Shown here in pieces: positions 1-9,038 of a stretch of 64,000 nucleotides of DNA. Each line of letters opens with the position of its first letter. The stretch's first letter is position 1. The stretch is from Clostridium sp. Ade.TY. Its GTDB lineage: Bacteria > Bacillota > Clostridia > Clostridiales > Clostridiaceae. Under the pieces are notes generated by a model that searched no databases, was not told where the DNA came from, and was given only the letters and a program-made list of their open reading frames with translations. The stretch covers positions 19,158 through 83,157 of the forward strand of contig NZ_AVSV01000017.1 of the NCBI RefSeq assembly GCF_000498355.1, written 5' to 3'. The position numbers and the translations under genes were made by a program.

Positions 1-1093
1 CCTCAAATACACCTGGTATAATTTTATCTTTTGTAGGATTTTCTACTAATGAAGCTAAATTCTTTGCAATAGCAATCATAAGATCATAACTTACTTCTTT
101 AGCATTAGCTTCTAAAAGTCCTTTAAATAATCCTGGGAAAACTAATATGTTATTTATTTGATTTGGATAAGCTGGTCCACCTGTAGCTATTATAGCGGCA
201 CCTGCTTCTTTTGCTATTTCTGGTTTAATTTCTGGTGTAGGATTTGCAAGAGCAAATATGATTGGATCCTTACTCATAGTCTTTACCATATCAAAAGTTA
301 AAACATTTCCTTCTGATAAACCTATAAATACATCTGCACCTTTAATTACATCTTCTAATTGACCTTTTATATGATTTGGATTTGTTATTTTTGCTATTTC
401 TTGTTGAGGTTTATTTAATGTTTCATCTCCGCATACTAATGAACCATTTTTATCAACTAAAATTATATCTTTTATTCCTGCTTCATTTAATAATTTAGCA
501 GTTGCTATTCCTGAAGCTCCAGCTCCTAATAATACAATTTTTAATGAATTAAAATCTTTATTTACAATCTTTGAAGCATTATACAATGCTGCTAATACAG
601 CAATAGCAGTTCCATGTTGATCATCATGATAAACTGGTATATCTAGCTCTTTTTTTAGCATATCCTCTATATAAAAACATTCTGGTGCTTTTATATCCTC
701 TAAATGTATTCCACTAAAACTATGAGCTATATTTTTTATTGTTTTTACTAATTCATCTCTTCCAACTTGATCTATACATAAAGGAATTGCATTTACTCCA
801 GCTAATTGCTTATAAACTAAAGCTTTCGCTTCAACTATTGGAAATCCTGCCAATGTACCAATATTACCAAGCCCTAATACTGCTGTTCCATCAGTTATTA
901 CTGCTATTGAATTTCCTGTTGATGTTAATTTTCTTACACTGTTAGGATGATGTTCAACTTCTTTACAAACAGTTGATACTCCTGGTGTATATATTTGTGA
1001 TAAATCTTCTTTATTCTTAATATCAAAATTTGAATTTATACTAATTAACCCATGTGCTAACTCACGTGTTTTTAATATCTCCTCTTTAGTCAT
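1..1093 (-). CDS. Malic-enzyme-family protein, probable oxaloacetate decarboxylase of citrate fermentation (3' end outside window)
   Basis: The gene starts at ATG 1093 and runs off the left edge, so its last residues are missing; about 364 residues are visible of a family of roughly 390. The protein shows the malic enzyme signatures: YTPGV near residue 36, TDGTAVLGLGNIG near 67-79, the metal/substrate region IHLEDIKAPECF and YHDDQHGTAIA, and a Rossmann loop VLLGAGASGIA. It is the last visible gene of the leftward cit operon, 70 bp after citX. Known family chemistry is NAD(P)-dependent oxidative decarboxylation of malate to pyruvate, but soluble paralogues in lactic acid bacterial cit operons (CitM) decarboxylate oxaloacetate. 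From its position I infer that role here: citrate lyase makes oxaloacetate and this enzyme turns it into pyruvate and CO2. A true malic enzyme is the alternative. Confidence 0.88.
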   Translation of the reverse strand, partial: MTKEEILKTRELAHGLISINSNFDIKNKEDLSQIYTPGVSTVCKEVEHHPNSVRKLTSTGNSIAVITDGTAVLGLGNIGTLAGFPIVEAKALVYKQLAGVNAIPLCIDQVGRDELVKTIKNIAHSFSGIHLEDIKAPECFYIEDMLKKELDIPVYHDDQHGTAIAVLAALYNASKIVNKDFNSLKIVLLGAGASGIATAKLLNEAGIKDIILVDKNGSLVCGDETLNKPQQEIAKITNPNHIKGQLEDVIKGADVFIGLSEGNVLTFDMVKTMSKDPIIFALANPTPEIKPEIAKEAGAAIIATGGPAYPNQINNILVFPGLFKGLLEANAKEVSYDLMIAIAKNLASLVENPTKDKIIPGVFE

Positions 1094-1162
1094 ATTAAAA
1101 TACCTCTTTTCTAAATTTATACCAAATTTTTATTCAAAACCATGTTCAATATTATTTAAAAT

Positions 1163-1675
1163 TTATATACACTTTTCCTTATATTCATTTATTAAATCAT
1201 TTATAAAAGCTGTTAGTTCTTCTACTGAATGTTTTCTACTTCTTCCACATTCAACCGCGTCATTATTACATAGAAGGCATTTTCTTTTTGGCATACCTAT
1301 ATCTTCTCTACTTATTTTCAATAAATTTTTATAGAAAATATCTATATCAAACAATCTTCCTAAAGGATGTTCTTCTTCTAATTTAGCTGTTAACTCTTTA
1401 ATCTCTTCTGGAGATTTATTTATTAAAAAATAAGCTTCGAATCCTGATGGACGTTCTACCTTATTTAGTGCTTTAGCATTTAGAATATTTTCTAATGATA
1501 AAACACCTTCAGAAAATGTAAAGCGATAATTATCACTTAATTTATAAGGGCCTGGACTATTAACAGTAAAGCACACTATAGTCTCTTTATTTTCTTCATT
1601 TAATTTTTTTATAAAAACTGCTCTCTCTTCTCGTCCTCTTAATATTTCATGTAGCAATTTGTTTTCAGCTCTCAT
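1163..1675 (-). CDS. citX: CitX, holo-ACP synthase for citrate lyase (phosphoribosyl-dephospho-CoA transferase)
   Basis: CitX transfers the 2'-(5''-triphosphoribosyl)-3'-dephospho-CoA prosthetic group onto the serine of CitD, converting apo- to holo-citrate lyase. The 170-residue protein has the family length and its two marks: HPLGRLFDIDI near residue 103 and a Cys-rich stretch KRKCLLCNNDAVECGRSRKH near 130-149. It lies between citF (stop 2 bp upstream of its ATG) and the malic-enzyme gene, so it is translated from the same leftward mRNA. The donor nucleotide is made by CitG, encoded divergently at 5755. Confidence 0.95.
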   Translation of the reverse strand: MRAENKLLHEILRGREERAVFIKKLNEENKETIVCFTVNSPGPYKLSDNYRFTFSEGVLSLENILNAKALNKVERPSGFEAYFLINKSPEEIKELTAKLEEEHPLGRLFDIDIFYKNLLKISREDIGMPKRKCLLCNNDAVECGRSRKHSVEELTAFINDLINEYKEKCI

Positions 1676-1677
1676 AC

Positions 1678-3237
1678 TTAATCCTCTTTTACTTTACGTA
1701 TAACATCTATAATAGAACCATCACGATACTCTACAACTCCAACAACCTTATCTTCATATTTAATTGGTTCTGGATTTCCTGTAATGCTTATTGCCTTTTT
1801 ATATAATTCTTCTATATCAAATACAGGTATATTATGATTCTTTTCTAATTTTTCTTTTAATTCTTTATTCTTAGGATTACTCAAATTAACTGCAACTCCA
1901 CGTTCTGTAACTAATACATCTATTGATTCTCCAGGAGTTATTACAGTATTTACTTTTTCAACTACTGTTGGTATTCTTCCACGAACAAGTGGTGCAACTA
2001 TCATTGCTAATTTAGCTCCCGCTGCTGTATCTGAGTGTCCACCTGATGCTCCACGTATTACTCCATCAGAACCAGTAATAACATTAACATTAAAATTTTT
2101 ATCAATTTCTAAAGCACTTAAAATAACTATATCTAATTTATTTGCTATACAACCTTTATTATGTGGATTTGCATAAAGTGATGCATCTATCTCTACGTGA
2201 TTATTATTTTTTCCTATTGATTCAACTGCTTTTAAATCAAATCCTTGTACATCAAATAAAGTCTTTATGAAACCTTCTTCATGTAAATCTACAAATTGCT
2301 TACTGATTCCACCTAATCCAAAGCTTGCTGTAATATTTTTTTCCACCATTTTATCCTTTAAGAAACGTGCAACTGCAAGTGATGCTCCTCCAGTACCTGC
2401 TTGTATAGAGAATCCATCTTTTAAATAACCAGATGCTTCTATTACAGCAGCTGCATATTTTGCAATTAACAATTCTTTAGGGTCTTTTGTAAAACGTGTT
2501 GCTCCTGATGATATTCCATTTGGATCTCCAATCTCATCTACCTCAACTACATAATCAACATCTTGTTGTGATATACTTGCTGGAACATTTGGGTATGGCA
2601 TCATAGTATCTGTTATTAAAACAACTTGATCTGCATATTTAGAATCTATAATAGCATAACCTAATGAACCACATTGTGACTTACCATGTATTCCATTTGC
2701 ATTTCCATAATCATCAGAACATGGAACTCCTAAAAATGCTACATCAATCTTGGAATCCCCTGCTTCAATAGCACGAGCACGTCCCCCATGTGAACGAATA
2801 ACTATAGGTTTTTTCATAATTCCATTTGAAATAGCTTCTCCTAATTTTCCACGGACACCACTTGTTTCTATTCCAGTAACAATACCATCTTTTATATAAT
2901 CAATTAAGAAATTATGTGCACTTGTTAATGAACTTACAAATAAAGTTAAATCCTTTATTCCAACCTTTTTGATTTCTTCCATAACCATTTTTACTACATA
3001 ATCTCCTGCACGGAAATGATGGTGAAATGATATTGTCATTCCATCTTTAAGCCCTGTCTTTTTAATAGCTTCAGCTATAGATGGTAATTTTTTTTCTTTA
3101 TCTTTAAATGTAGCTGTAATTTTTTTTCCTTCTATATTGCCTTCTGGTTTTAAACTATATTCACCTTCAAAGGCAACTGTTTTTCTATCCTTTAATATTT
3201 CATCAGGTATATTTATTCCTATACTATTAACTCCCAT
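1678..3237 (-). CDS. citF: Citrate lyase alpha subunit (citrate:acetyl-ACP transferase)
   Basis: CitF exchanges the acetyl group on the CitD prosthetic arm for citrate, giving citryl-ACP and free acetate. At 519 residues it has the full family length (about 510). The whole chain reads as CitF: MTISFHHHFRAGD near residue 63, GIETSGVRGKLGEAIS near 123, and the Gly-rich C-terminal half with GSDGVIRGASGGHSDTAAGA near 392. ATG 3237 is preceded by GAGGAAG and lies just after the citE stop, so the subunits are translated together. The complex is cytoplasmic, (alpha-beta-gamma)6 in known lyases. Confidence 0.97.
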   Translation of the reverse strand: MGVNSIGINIPDEILKDRKTVAFEGEYSLKPEGNIEGKKITATFKDKEKKLPSIAEAIKKTGLKDGMTISFHHHFRAGDYVVKMVMEEIKKVGIKDLTLFVSSLTSAHNFLIDYIKDGIVTGIETSGVRGKLGEAISNGIMKKPIVIRSHGGRARAIEAGDSKIDVAFLGVPCSDDYGNANGIHGKSQCGSLGYAIIDSKYADQVVLITDTMMPYPNVPASISQQDVDYVVEVDEIGDPNGISSGATRFTKDPKELLIAKYAAAVIEASGYLKDGFSIQAGTGGASLAVARFLKDKMVEKNITASFGLGGISKQFVDLHEEGFIKTLFDVQGFDLKAVESIGKNNNHVEIDASLYANPHNKGCIANKLDIVILSALEIDKNFNVNVITGSDGVIRGASGGHSDTAAGAKLAMIVAPLVRGRIPTVVEKVNTVITPGESIDVLVTERGVAVNLSNPKNKELKEKLEKNHNIPVFDIEELYKKAISITGNPEPIKYEDKVVGVVEYRDGSIIDVIRKVKED

Positions 3238-3239
3238 AA

Positions 3240-4130
3240 TTACACTTCCTCTTCATATGATATTCCTGAAGCCTTAGCTAACATTAATACACGCTCCGCT
3301 CTAGCAATAACTGGTTTATCAATCATTTTTCCGTTGAGAGAAACAACTCCTGAACCTCTCTTTTCTGCTTCTTTAGCTGCATTTATTATATTTATTGCCT
3401 TATCTATTTCCTTTTGAGTTGGCTCATAAATTTTATGTAATAAATCTATTTGTCTTGGATTTATAAGTGACTTTCCATCAAAACCTAATTGTTTTATTAA
3501 TGTAGCTTCTCTAATAAATCCTTCTTCATTATTAACATCTGAATATACTGTATCGAAAGCTGAAATTTTTGCTGCTCTTGAAGCTAATATTATTTGGCTA
3601 CGTGCAGCAAATAATTCACTACCTTCTGGTGATCTATTTGTCTTCATATCAGTTACAAAATCTTCTGCCCCAAGAGCTATACCCATTAAACGTTTTGATG
3701 ATTTTGCTATTTCATAAGCATTTAAAACTCCTAAAGCAGATTCTATAGCTGCCATCATTTTTGTAGTTCCTATAGGTAATCCTATTTCTTCTTCAATTGA
3801 TGCAATTACTTTCTCCATATCTATAACATCTTGTGCTGTTTCTGTTTTAGGTAAACGTATAACATCAGGTTGTGCTCTAACAATTGCCTTTAAATCTTCT
3901 ATTCCAAATTCAGAATCTAAAGCATTAACACGTACAACTGTTTCTGTATTTCCAAAATCCATTGATGTTAAAGCGTGATATACAAGTCTTCTAGCTGAAT
4001 CTTTTTCAGCAATTGAAACTGAGTCTTCTAAATCAAACATTACTGAGTCTGCACCATATATAGTACAATCTTTTATCATTGCAGGTTTACTTCCAGGTAC
4101 AAACATCATTGATCTTCTTAACCTTGCCAT
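3240..4130 (-). CDS. citE: Citrate lyase beta subunit (citryl-ACP lyase)
   Basis: CitE cleaves citryl-ACP into oxaloacetate and acetyl-ACP, regenerating the charged enzyme. It is a HpcH/HpaI-type TIM barrel; MMFVPGSKPAMI at the N-terminus, MFDLEDSVS near residue 33, and the Mg-binding Glu in MMAAIESALG and in GIALGAEDFVTD are visible. I choose ATG 4130 (296 residues): it has GGAGG eight bases upstream and overlaps the citD stop as TAATG. A TTG five codons earlier is in frame, but it sits inside that ribosome binding site. Confidence 0.97.
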   Translation of the reverse strand: MARLRRSMMFVPGSKPAMIKDCTIYGADSVMFDLEDSVSIAEKDSARRLVYHALTSMDFGNTETVVRVNALDSEFGIEDLKAIVRAQPDVIRLPKTETAQDVIDMEKVIASIEEEIGLPIGTTKMMAAIESALGVLNAYEIAKSSKRLMGIALGAEDFVTDMKTNRSPEGSELFAARSQIILASRAAKISAFDTVYSDVNNEEGFIREATLIKQLGFDGKSLINPRQIDLLHKIYEPTQKEIDKAINIINAAKEAEKRGSGVVSLNGKMIDKPVIARAERVLMLAKASGISYEEEV

Positions 4131-4423
4131 TAATAATTCCTCCAATCAAATTCATTCATTTCACAAGCTCTGCAAACTGCTGCTTCAATACGAGCTTCAA
4201 TAACACAATCTAAAGCTCCCTTATCATTAATCTCCATAATAACTGAGTTAACACCAAGTTTTTCAAGAGTTTTTCTTGCAACTTCTAATATTTCTTTACC
4301 AAATTGTTTCTTAACTGTACTAGTTAAATTTATTTCTATCTCATTTGTGCTTGCTGGTTCTACTGAAACTATGCAATCACTTGATTCTAGTGTTCCTGCA
4401 AGTGCAGGTTTTTTTATTTCCAT
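4130..4423 (-). CDS. citD: Citrate lyase gamma subunit (acyl carrier protein)
   Basis: CitD is the small carrier of citrate lyase; a serine near the N-terminus carries the dephospho-CoA-type arm that holds acetyl or citryl. The 97-residue chain starts [17 protein letters not shown]; the serine in GTLESSD (residue 14 or 15) is the expected attachment site. It is second in the operon after citC, with its stop overlapping the citE start by one base, which keeps carrier and lyase subunits in fixed ratio. Confidence 0.96.
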   Translation of the reverse strand: MEIKKPALAGTLESSDCIVSVEPASTNEIEINLTSTVKKQFGKEILEVARKTLEKLGVNSVIMEINDKGALDCVIEARIEAAVCRACEMNEFDWRNY

Positions 4424-4443
4424 ATTAAATACCTCCCAAAAAT

Positions 4444-5472
4444 TTATTTTAAATTCATTAAATAATCAAATGTTGTTTTTGGTACAAGCTCTTTAACTTC
4501 CTGTATCTTTCCTTCTGACAATAAATTTCGAACCTTAGATGCTGATATAGCATTTTTATTGAATTCTTTTCTAGAAACTTCTATTACACTTATCCCAAAC
4601 TCTGGTAATATTTCTTTCATGTAATAATTATATTCTCTAGTTAAATTAGAATAAGGTTCTTCACCAACATATCTCCTATTAATATCAAGAGCTTTTGCTA
4701 TATATTTAGAAAACAATGTTAAGTCTAAATACGCATGAGCTTTTACAATGTTCTTTTCATCTTTTATAAAATAAGAAGGAAAAGTAGCACTTGAAATTAT
4801 ATATTTTCCAGCAGGATGTATGATAACGTTTTCTAAGTGTTTTGTTCCTAACTTTACCATTTTCATTCTATCTTCTGCACTAAATTCAGACTTATCTTCT
4901 GTTAATACAAATAAATGAACTATATCATTTTCTCTTGCTGCCTTTTCAACTAAATAAAGATGTCCATTAGTAAATGGATTACAATTCATAACTATTGAAG
5001 AAATTTTATTACCATCTACTTTATGTTTTTTTAATCTGTCTAAATATTTTTTTAATCCGTTAGATTTATTCTCCATTAGAACAACCAATTCAGGAATTTT
5101 TATTATTTTGTGATAGCCAAGACTTTCAAAAAGCTCACAATTTTCAGGTTTAGTATATATAAATAAGTGTGTTTTATTATTTTTAAAAGCCTCTTCTGTC
5201 AATATATTTAAAATTTTATTTGTTAAACCTTTTTTTCTAAAATCTTCTCTAATTGCAAAACATTTTAGTACATCATCATCTAAAGAACCAGTAGCTATTA
5301 ATTCTTTATTTTTAAATACTGCTAAAGTAAATTTAATCGTATCTACAAATCTAAGATTTTCTCTTAATAAAAATTCCTTAACTTTTGTTCTGTTTTTTTC
5401 ATCTACTTGAGGATTAAATAAAACAAAAGTTAAACTATCAATAAAATCATCTTCACAATTCCAATCTGACAT
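4444..5472 (-). CDS. citC: [Citrate lyase] ligase, acetylates CitD
   Basis: CitC uses ATP and acetate to acetylate the thiol of the CitD prosthetic arm, switching citrate lyase on. The 342-residue protein has the expected two parts: a GNAT-like N-terminal half (residues about 1-130, with [15 protein letters not shown]) and a C-terminal nucleotidyltransferase half starting at [11 protein letters not shown] near 163. ATG 5472 has AAGGAGAAAGG upstream. It is the promoter-proximal gene of the leftward operon, facing citG across 280 bp of regulatory DNA. Confidence 0.96.
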   Translation of the reverse strand: MSDWNCEDDFIDSLTFVLFNPQVDEKNRTKVKEFLLRENLRFVDTIKFTLAVFKNKELIATGSLDDDVLKCFAIREDFRKKGLTNKILNILTEEAFKNNKTHLFIYTKPENCELFESLGYHKIIKIPELVVLMENKSNGLKKYLDRLKKHKVDGNKISSIVMNCNPFTNGHLYLVEKAARENDIVHLFVLTEDKSEFSAEDRMKMVKLGTKHLENVIIHPAGKYIISSATFPSYFIKDEKNIVKAHAYLDLTLFSKYIAKALDINRRYVGEEPYSNLTREYNYYMKEILPEFGISVIEVSRKEFNKNAISASKVRNLLSEGKIQEVKELVPKTTFDYLMNLK

Positions 5473-5493
5473 ATCCTTTCTCCTTATAATTTT

Positions 5494-5522
5494 AACATTT
5501 GTTTATTTTTTAAACATTTGTT
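5494..5522. promoter_or_regulatory. Two AACATTTGTT direct repeats upstream of citC, candidate CitI operators
   Basis: The 10-mer AACATTTGTT occurs at 5494-5503 and 5513-5522, 19 bp apart, 22 to 50 bp upstream of the citC start codon. Each copy is itself a weak dyad (AACA/TGTT). SorC-family CitI proteins are known to bind AT-rich operators in divergent cit promoters; the link to these repeats is my inference. Confidence 0.35.
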
Positions 5523-5585
5523 ATTTATATTTTTATTTTATCACATCTTTTCAAAAGAACAATATTTTTTCACAATTTCATTAAT

Positions 5586-5600
5586 TTATAACGTTTACAA
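5586..5600 (-). promoter_or_regulatory. Candidate CcpA cre site in the citC/citG divergent region
   Basis: Read on the minus strand, TTGTAAACGTTATAA matches the cre consensus WTGNAANCGNWNNCW at all fixed positions except one. It lies midway between the divergent citC and citG starts, where it could place both arms under carbon catabolite control. One consensus match in AT-rich DNA is weak evidence. Confidence 0.4.
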
Positions 5601-5754
5601 GATTTATAAAGCCTTTTTTTATCATATTATTTATATTTCAATGTTTTTTGTGATAATTTAAAAGTAATCTTATATTATTTTTAAAAATCATAATTTGTTA
5701 AGCTCAATCATTTGTGATATATTTTTCATATGTTAAAAGAAAGGATGATGAATT

Positions 5755-6615
5755 TTGAGAGTAGAAAAGCAAATTTTTATAAATAAAGTTAATAGCTTAA
5801 TAATAAAATCTTTATTATATGAGGTTAGTTGTTACCCCTCTCCTGGTCTAGTATCTCCAATATCAAATGGAGCTCACGAAGATATGAATTATTACACATT
5901 TCTTGATAGCATTTCTGAAATCGGACCTTTGTTTAAAGAGATATGCGAGTTAAGTATGTCAAAAATACCTGAAGATAAATTACTCTCAAAAATTAGACCA
6001 ATCGGAATTAAAATAGAAAAAAATATGTTTTCTGTTACAAATGATATAAATACTCACAAAGGATTAATATTTTTACTAGGAATTACTTGTGCCGCTGTCT
6101 CTAGGGCATTTTATAACAATCTTCCATTTTCAGAAATTCCTAATATAATAAAAAAAATATCATGTAATTTAGTAAAAAACGAATTGAAAACAAAACTAAA
6201 TACCAAACCAAAAACATATGGTGAAAAAATATTTTTAGAATACGGAATAACTGGAATTAGAGGAGAAGTAGAACGAGGACTTCCAACTGTTTTTAATTAT
6301 AGCCTTCCATTTTATAAATCTCATTCTTATATAGCTAAACGTCAAAGATTATTTATGACACTTTTGTGCATAATGGCTCATTGTGAGGATTCTACTCTTT
6401 TACATAGACATAAATTATCTGTATTAAAAGAAGTTAATTTAAAATCAAAAGAAATTTTAAGTATGTTTAACGGAGAAAATATAGACTTTATAGAATCTAA
6501 AGTAGAAAACTTAGATAAAAACTTCTCTGAAAGAAAAATCAGCCCTGGTGGAAGCGCTGATTTATTAGCCATCACAGTTTTTTTAGATGGAATTAAGCAA
6601 TATTTTACTTTATAA
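5755..6615 (+). CDS. citG: CitG, triphosphoribosyl-dephospho-CoA synthase
   Basis: CitG condenses ATP with dephospho-CoA to give the precursor of the citrate lyase prosthetic group, which CitX then attaches to CitD. Family marks are visible: YEVSCYPSPGLVSPISNGAHEDM near residues 22-44 (in several pieces), a conserved EYGITGIRGEVERGLPTVF near 162, and the C-terminal SPGGSADLLA. Length 286 fits. The start is TTG 5755, ten bases after AAAGGATG; the nearby ATGs are in other frames. It is transcribed away from the cit operon and followed by the regulator gene, as a separate rightward unit. Confidence 0.93.
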   Translation: MRVEKQIFINKVNSLIIKSLLYEVSCYPSPGLVSPISNGAHEDMNYYTFLDSISEIGPLFKEICELSMSKIPEDKLLSKIRPIGIKIEKNMFSVTNDINTHKGLIFLLGITCAAVSRAFYNNLPFSEIPNIIKKISCNLVKNELKTKLNTKPKTYGEKIFLEYGITGIRGEVERGLPTVFNYSLPFYKSHSYIAKRQRLFMTLLCIMAHCEDSTLLHRHKLSVLKEVNLKSKEILSMFNGENIDFIESKVENLDKNFSERKISPGGSADLLAITVFLDGIKQYFTL

Positions 6616-6631
6616 TTAAGTGTAGTTAACC

Positions 6632-6675
6632 GAATGTATTCTTAAAATATATAAACTTATTTTAAGAATGCATTC
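6632..6675. repeat. Long near-perfect inverted repeat between citG and citI-like gene
   Basis: Two 18-base arms (6632-6649 and 6658-6675) pair with a single G-T wobble around an 8-base loop. No T-tract follows on the plus strand, so it is not a typical terminator. It ends 31 bp before the regulator start codon and could be an operator for that regulator, an RNA processing hairpin that uncouples citG from the regulator, or a weak terminator. The core GAATGYATT also occurs in the terminator after the regulator gene. Confidence 0.6.
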
Positions 6676-6706
6676 AACAAACAATTAAAAGCTGAGGTAT
6701 GGTCAC

Positions 6707-7672
6707 ATGAAATTTGAAGAAAATTTTGAAGAACAATATAATGAATTTTTAGCTAATATATCAAATTTATATTACAACGAAAATAAAACTCAATCAGAAA
6801 TAGCAAAAGAATTTGGAACTACTCGTTTTAAAATAGCTAAATACTTACAAGAAGCTCGCGATAAAAATATCGTTACTATAGAGATAAATCACCCAGAAAC
6901 TAGGGTAACTTATCTTGAAAATAAATTCAAAAAACATTTTAACTTAAAGGAAGCAATCATACTTAAAGTTAATAATAATGATGTTATATCTATTTCTCAA
7001 ACAATAGGCAAGACAGCCGCTGATTATATTCAATCTATAATAAATGAAAATAGTACAATTGGATTAACATGGGGAAAAACTTTATATCAAGTAATAAGCA
7101 ATATAAAACCTCAAAAAAAATTACCACTTACTATTGTTCAGCCATTTGGTACATCTGGTAAAAAAAATATAACCATGGATACACCAAGTTTAGTTCATTT
7201 ATTATCAAGTAAATATGATGCGAATTATAGACTTTTATATGCACCACTTTATATAATGGATGATATGGTTAGAAAAAACTTAGCTATGGAATTAGTAATA
7301 AATCAATCTCTTCTAAAGTCAAAAAAAATGGATATATTACTTACAGGACTTGGTACTCCAGAAGCTATATATTCAACGCTACTTTGGAAAGAATCATTTT
7401 ATCAAAATGAGTTTAAGTGTCACGAAGCTGTCGGTGCTATTTACGGTAGATTATATGATAAAGACGGAAAATTTTTAGATGTAAATTTAAATAATAAAGT
7501 TTTTGGTGTTGATATAGATTGTATAAATTCTGTAGAAAATAAAATTTGTATAGTAACCGGAAAATTTAAGTGTTTTGCTATATTAGGAGCTCTTAAGGGT
7601 AATTTAATAAACACCCTTATAACAGATGAGCTAACAGCAACAAAAGTGCTACACTTAGAAAATATTGAGTAA
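6707..7672 (+). CDS. SorC/DeoR-family transcriptional regulator of the cit locus (CitI-like)
   Basis: A 321-residue SorC-type regulator. The N-terminal helix-turn-helix is clear: NKTQSEIAKEFGTTRFKIAK near residues 25-44. The rest is the sugar-binding/isomerase-like effector domain: TIGLTWGKTLYQV near 119, LLTGLGTPEA near 210, GAIYGRLYD near 244, and GKFKCFAILGALKG near the end. In lactic acid bacteria the SorC protein CitI senses citrate and activates divergent citrate genes; the location next to citG and the cit operon suggests the same job. The effector and the binding site are inferred. ATG 6707 follows GAGG. Confidence 0.85.
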   Translation: MKFEENFEEQYNEFLANISNLYYNENKTQSEIAKEFGTTRFKIAKYLQEARDKNIVTIEINHPETRVTYLENKFKKHFNLKEAIILKVNNNDVISISQTIGKTAADYIQSIINENSTIGLTWGKTLYQVISNIKPQKKLPLTIVQPFGTSGKKNITMDTPSLVHLLSSKYDANYRLLYAPLYIMDDMVRKNLAMELVINQSLLKSKKMDILLTGLGTPEAIYSTLLWKESFYQNEFKCHEAVGAIYGRLYDKDGKFLDVNLNNKVFGVDIDCINSVENKICIVTGKFKCFAILGALKGNLINTLITDELTATKVLHLENIE

Positions 7673-7675
7673 AAT

Positions 7676-7710
7676 AAAAAAGGAATGCATTTTAAATACA
7701 TTCCTTTTTA
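7676..7710. terminator. Bidirectional terminator between citI-like gene and lgt
   Basis: The hairpin at 7682-7704 (GGAATGCATTT / AAATACATTCC) is flanked by an A-run and a T-run, so it can end transcription from both convergent genes. Confidence 0.85.
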
Positions 7711-7722
7711 TTATGTATAAAT

Positions 7723-8508
7723 TTATCCAAAAATCATTCTCTCTTTATTTTTTCTCACAATAATTATAATAAATATAACACCTAAAATAATTCCTGCAAG
7801 AGAAATTAATTGAGCCACTCTAAGCCCTAAAAACATTAAACTATCTGTTCTCAATCCCTCTATAAAAAATCTTCCTAAAGAATATAAAATCATATAAGAA
7901 CTTATTACAACTCCCTCATAGCCTCTTTTAACCTTGTAAAGTATAACAACCAATACAATACAAATTAAAATATCCCATATTGATTCATATAAAAAAGTTG
8001 GATGATAATACTGTCCATTTATAAACATTCCACGTTGAATAAACATTGGGAAATTTGATATAAATTCTTTAGAAACAGGTCCACCATGAGCTTCACTATT
8101 CATAAAGTTTCCCCATCTTCCAATACCTTGTGCTAATATTATTGATGGTGCAACTAAATCAGCATAAGCTAAAAAATTTATTTTCTTAACTCTAGTATAA
8201 ATAAAAGCAGCTAAAAATGCGCCTATAAGACCTCCATGAATAGCAAGACCCCCTTGCCTTATGTTAAATATATCAAAAAGATTATCTTTATAATTATTCC
8301 ATTCAAATATTACATAATAAGCTCTAGCCCCTATTATTGCGCAAGGAAAAGCAATTAAAAACATATCTATTAAATTATCAAAACTCAATCCCTTTTTCTT
8401 GGCATTAAAATAAGCTAATATAAATGCCAACACTATACCAGAACCTATTAACACACCATACCACATAATATCAAAACCAAATATTTTAAAAGCTACTGGA
8501 TCATTCAT
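7723..8508 (-). CDS. lgt: Prolipoprotein diacylglyceryl transferase
   Basis: Lgt transfers diacylglycerol from phosphatidylglycerol to the lipobox cysteine of prolipoproteins at the membrane, the first step of lipoprotein maturation. The 261-residue protein has about seven membrane segments and the Lgt signature [16 protein letters not shown] near residue 130, plus [13 protein letters not shown] near 83 and the C-terminal [12 protein letters not shown]. The window encodes several likely substrates (lipoproteins at 25749, 27110, 27890, 31124, 36425 and 61098). The start at 8508 has GGAGAG upstream and lies 10 bp after tadA. Confidence 0.97.
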   Translation of the reverse strand: MNDPVAFKIFGFDIMWYGVLIGSGIVLAFILAYFNAKKKGLSFDNLIDMFLIAFPCAIIGARAYYVIFEWNNYKDNLFDIFNIRQGGLAIHGGLIGAFLAAFIYTRVKKINFLAYADLVAPSIILAQGIGRWGNFMNSEAHGGPVSKEFISNFPMFIQRGMFINGQYYHPTFLYESIWDILICIVLVVILYKVKRGYEGVVISSYMILYSLGRFFIEGLRTDSLMFLGLRVAQLISLAGIILGVIFIIIIVRKNKERMIFG

Positions 8509-8518
8509 AACATCTCTC

Positions 8519-8977
8519 CTATCTTTCTTTTATGTTTTTCTCTTTTCTTCTCTTCCTAAAAAAATCTTTTAATAAATTACTACACTCTTCATTATATACC
8601 CACTCAATATCAATAAAACTACCTAAATGCCTGTTATTAACAATATCCACAACAGTTCCACAAGCACCCATATCCTTATTGAATGTTCCTATATACAATT
8701 TAGAAATTCTACTTTGAATTATTGCACTTGCACACATAGGACACGGCTCTAAAGTAACATACATAGAAGCTCCATTGAGCCGCCAATCCCCAATATTTTT
8801 ACAAGCATTTTCTATTGCAATAATTTCAGCATGGGATATAACACTCTTTTTAGTTTCTTTAAGATTATATCCACTACCAATAATTTTATCGTCTTTTACT
8901 ATAATAGCCCCAACAGGTATTTCCATTAATTCTAATGCTTTTTTTCCTTCCTCAATAGCTAACTTCATGTAATCCAC
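8519..8977 (-). CDS. tadA: tRNA adenosine-34 deaminase
   Basis: TadA deaminates adenosine 34 to inosine in tRNA-Arg(ACG), giving wobble reading. Zinc-site motifs are present: HAEI near residue 50 and PCPMC near 79-83. The 152-residue length is normal. The start is GTG 8977 (GTG-GAT-TAC-ATG), which gives the usual N-terminal extension before [15 protein letters not shown] 8968 is possible but has no better ribosome site. It sits 10 bp ahead of lgt and is probably cotranscribed. Confidence 0.95.
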   Translation of the reverse strand: MDYMKLAIEEGKKALELMEIPVGAIIVKDDKIIGSGYNLKETKKSVISHAEIIAIENACKNIGDWRLNGASMYVTLEPCPMCASAIIQSRISKLYIGTFNKDMGACGTVVDIVNNRHLGSFIDIEWVYNEECSNLLKDFFRKRRKEKNIKER

Positions 8978-9011
8978 ACAATCACCACTTCAAATACAAT
9001 TTAAATATAAC

Positions 9012-9036
9012 TAAAGGACAGCTTAACTGTCCTCTA
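9012..9036 (-). terminator. Terminator after the CNNM/CBS gene
   Basis: The inverted repeat AGGACAG/CTGTCCT at 9014-9032, just past the stop codon at 9039, is followed on the minus strand by a T-rich tract. Confidence 0.7.
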
Positions 9037-9038
9037 AT

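Noticed and set aside
739..945. Plus-strand open frame within the malic-enzyme gene
   Set aside because: Leu/Ile-rich shadow of the opposite-strand gene, no ribosome site; the minus-strand protein is complete and conserved across this stretch.
8517..8977. Cytidine or guanine deaminase instead of TadA
   Set aside because: HAEI plus PCPMC with the TadA length and N-terminal pattern favour the tRNA adenosine deaminase.
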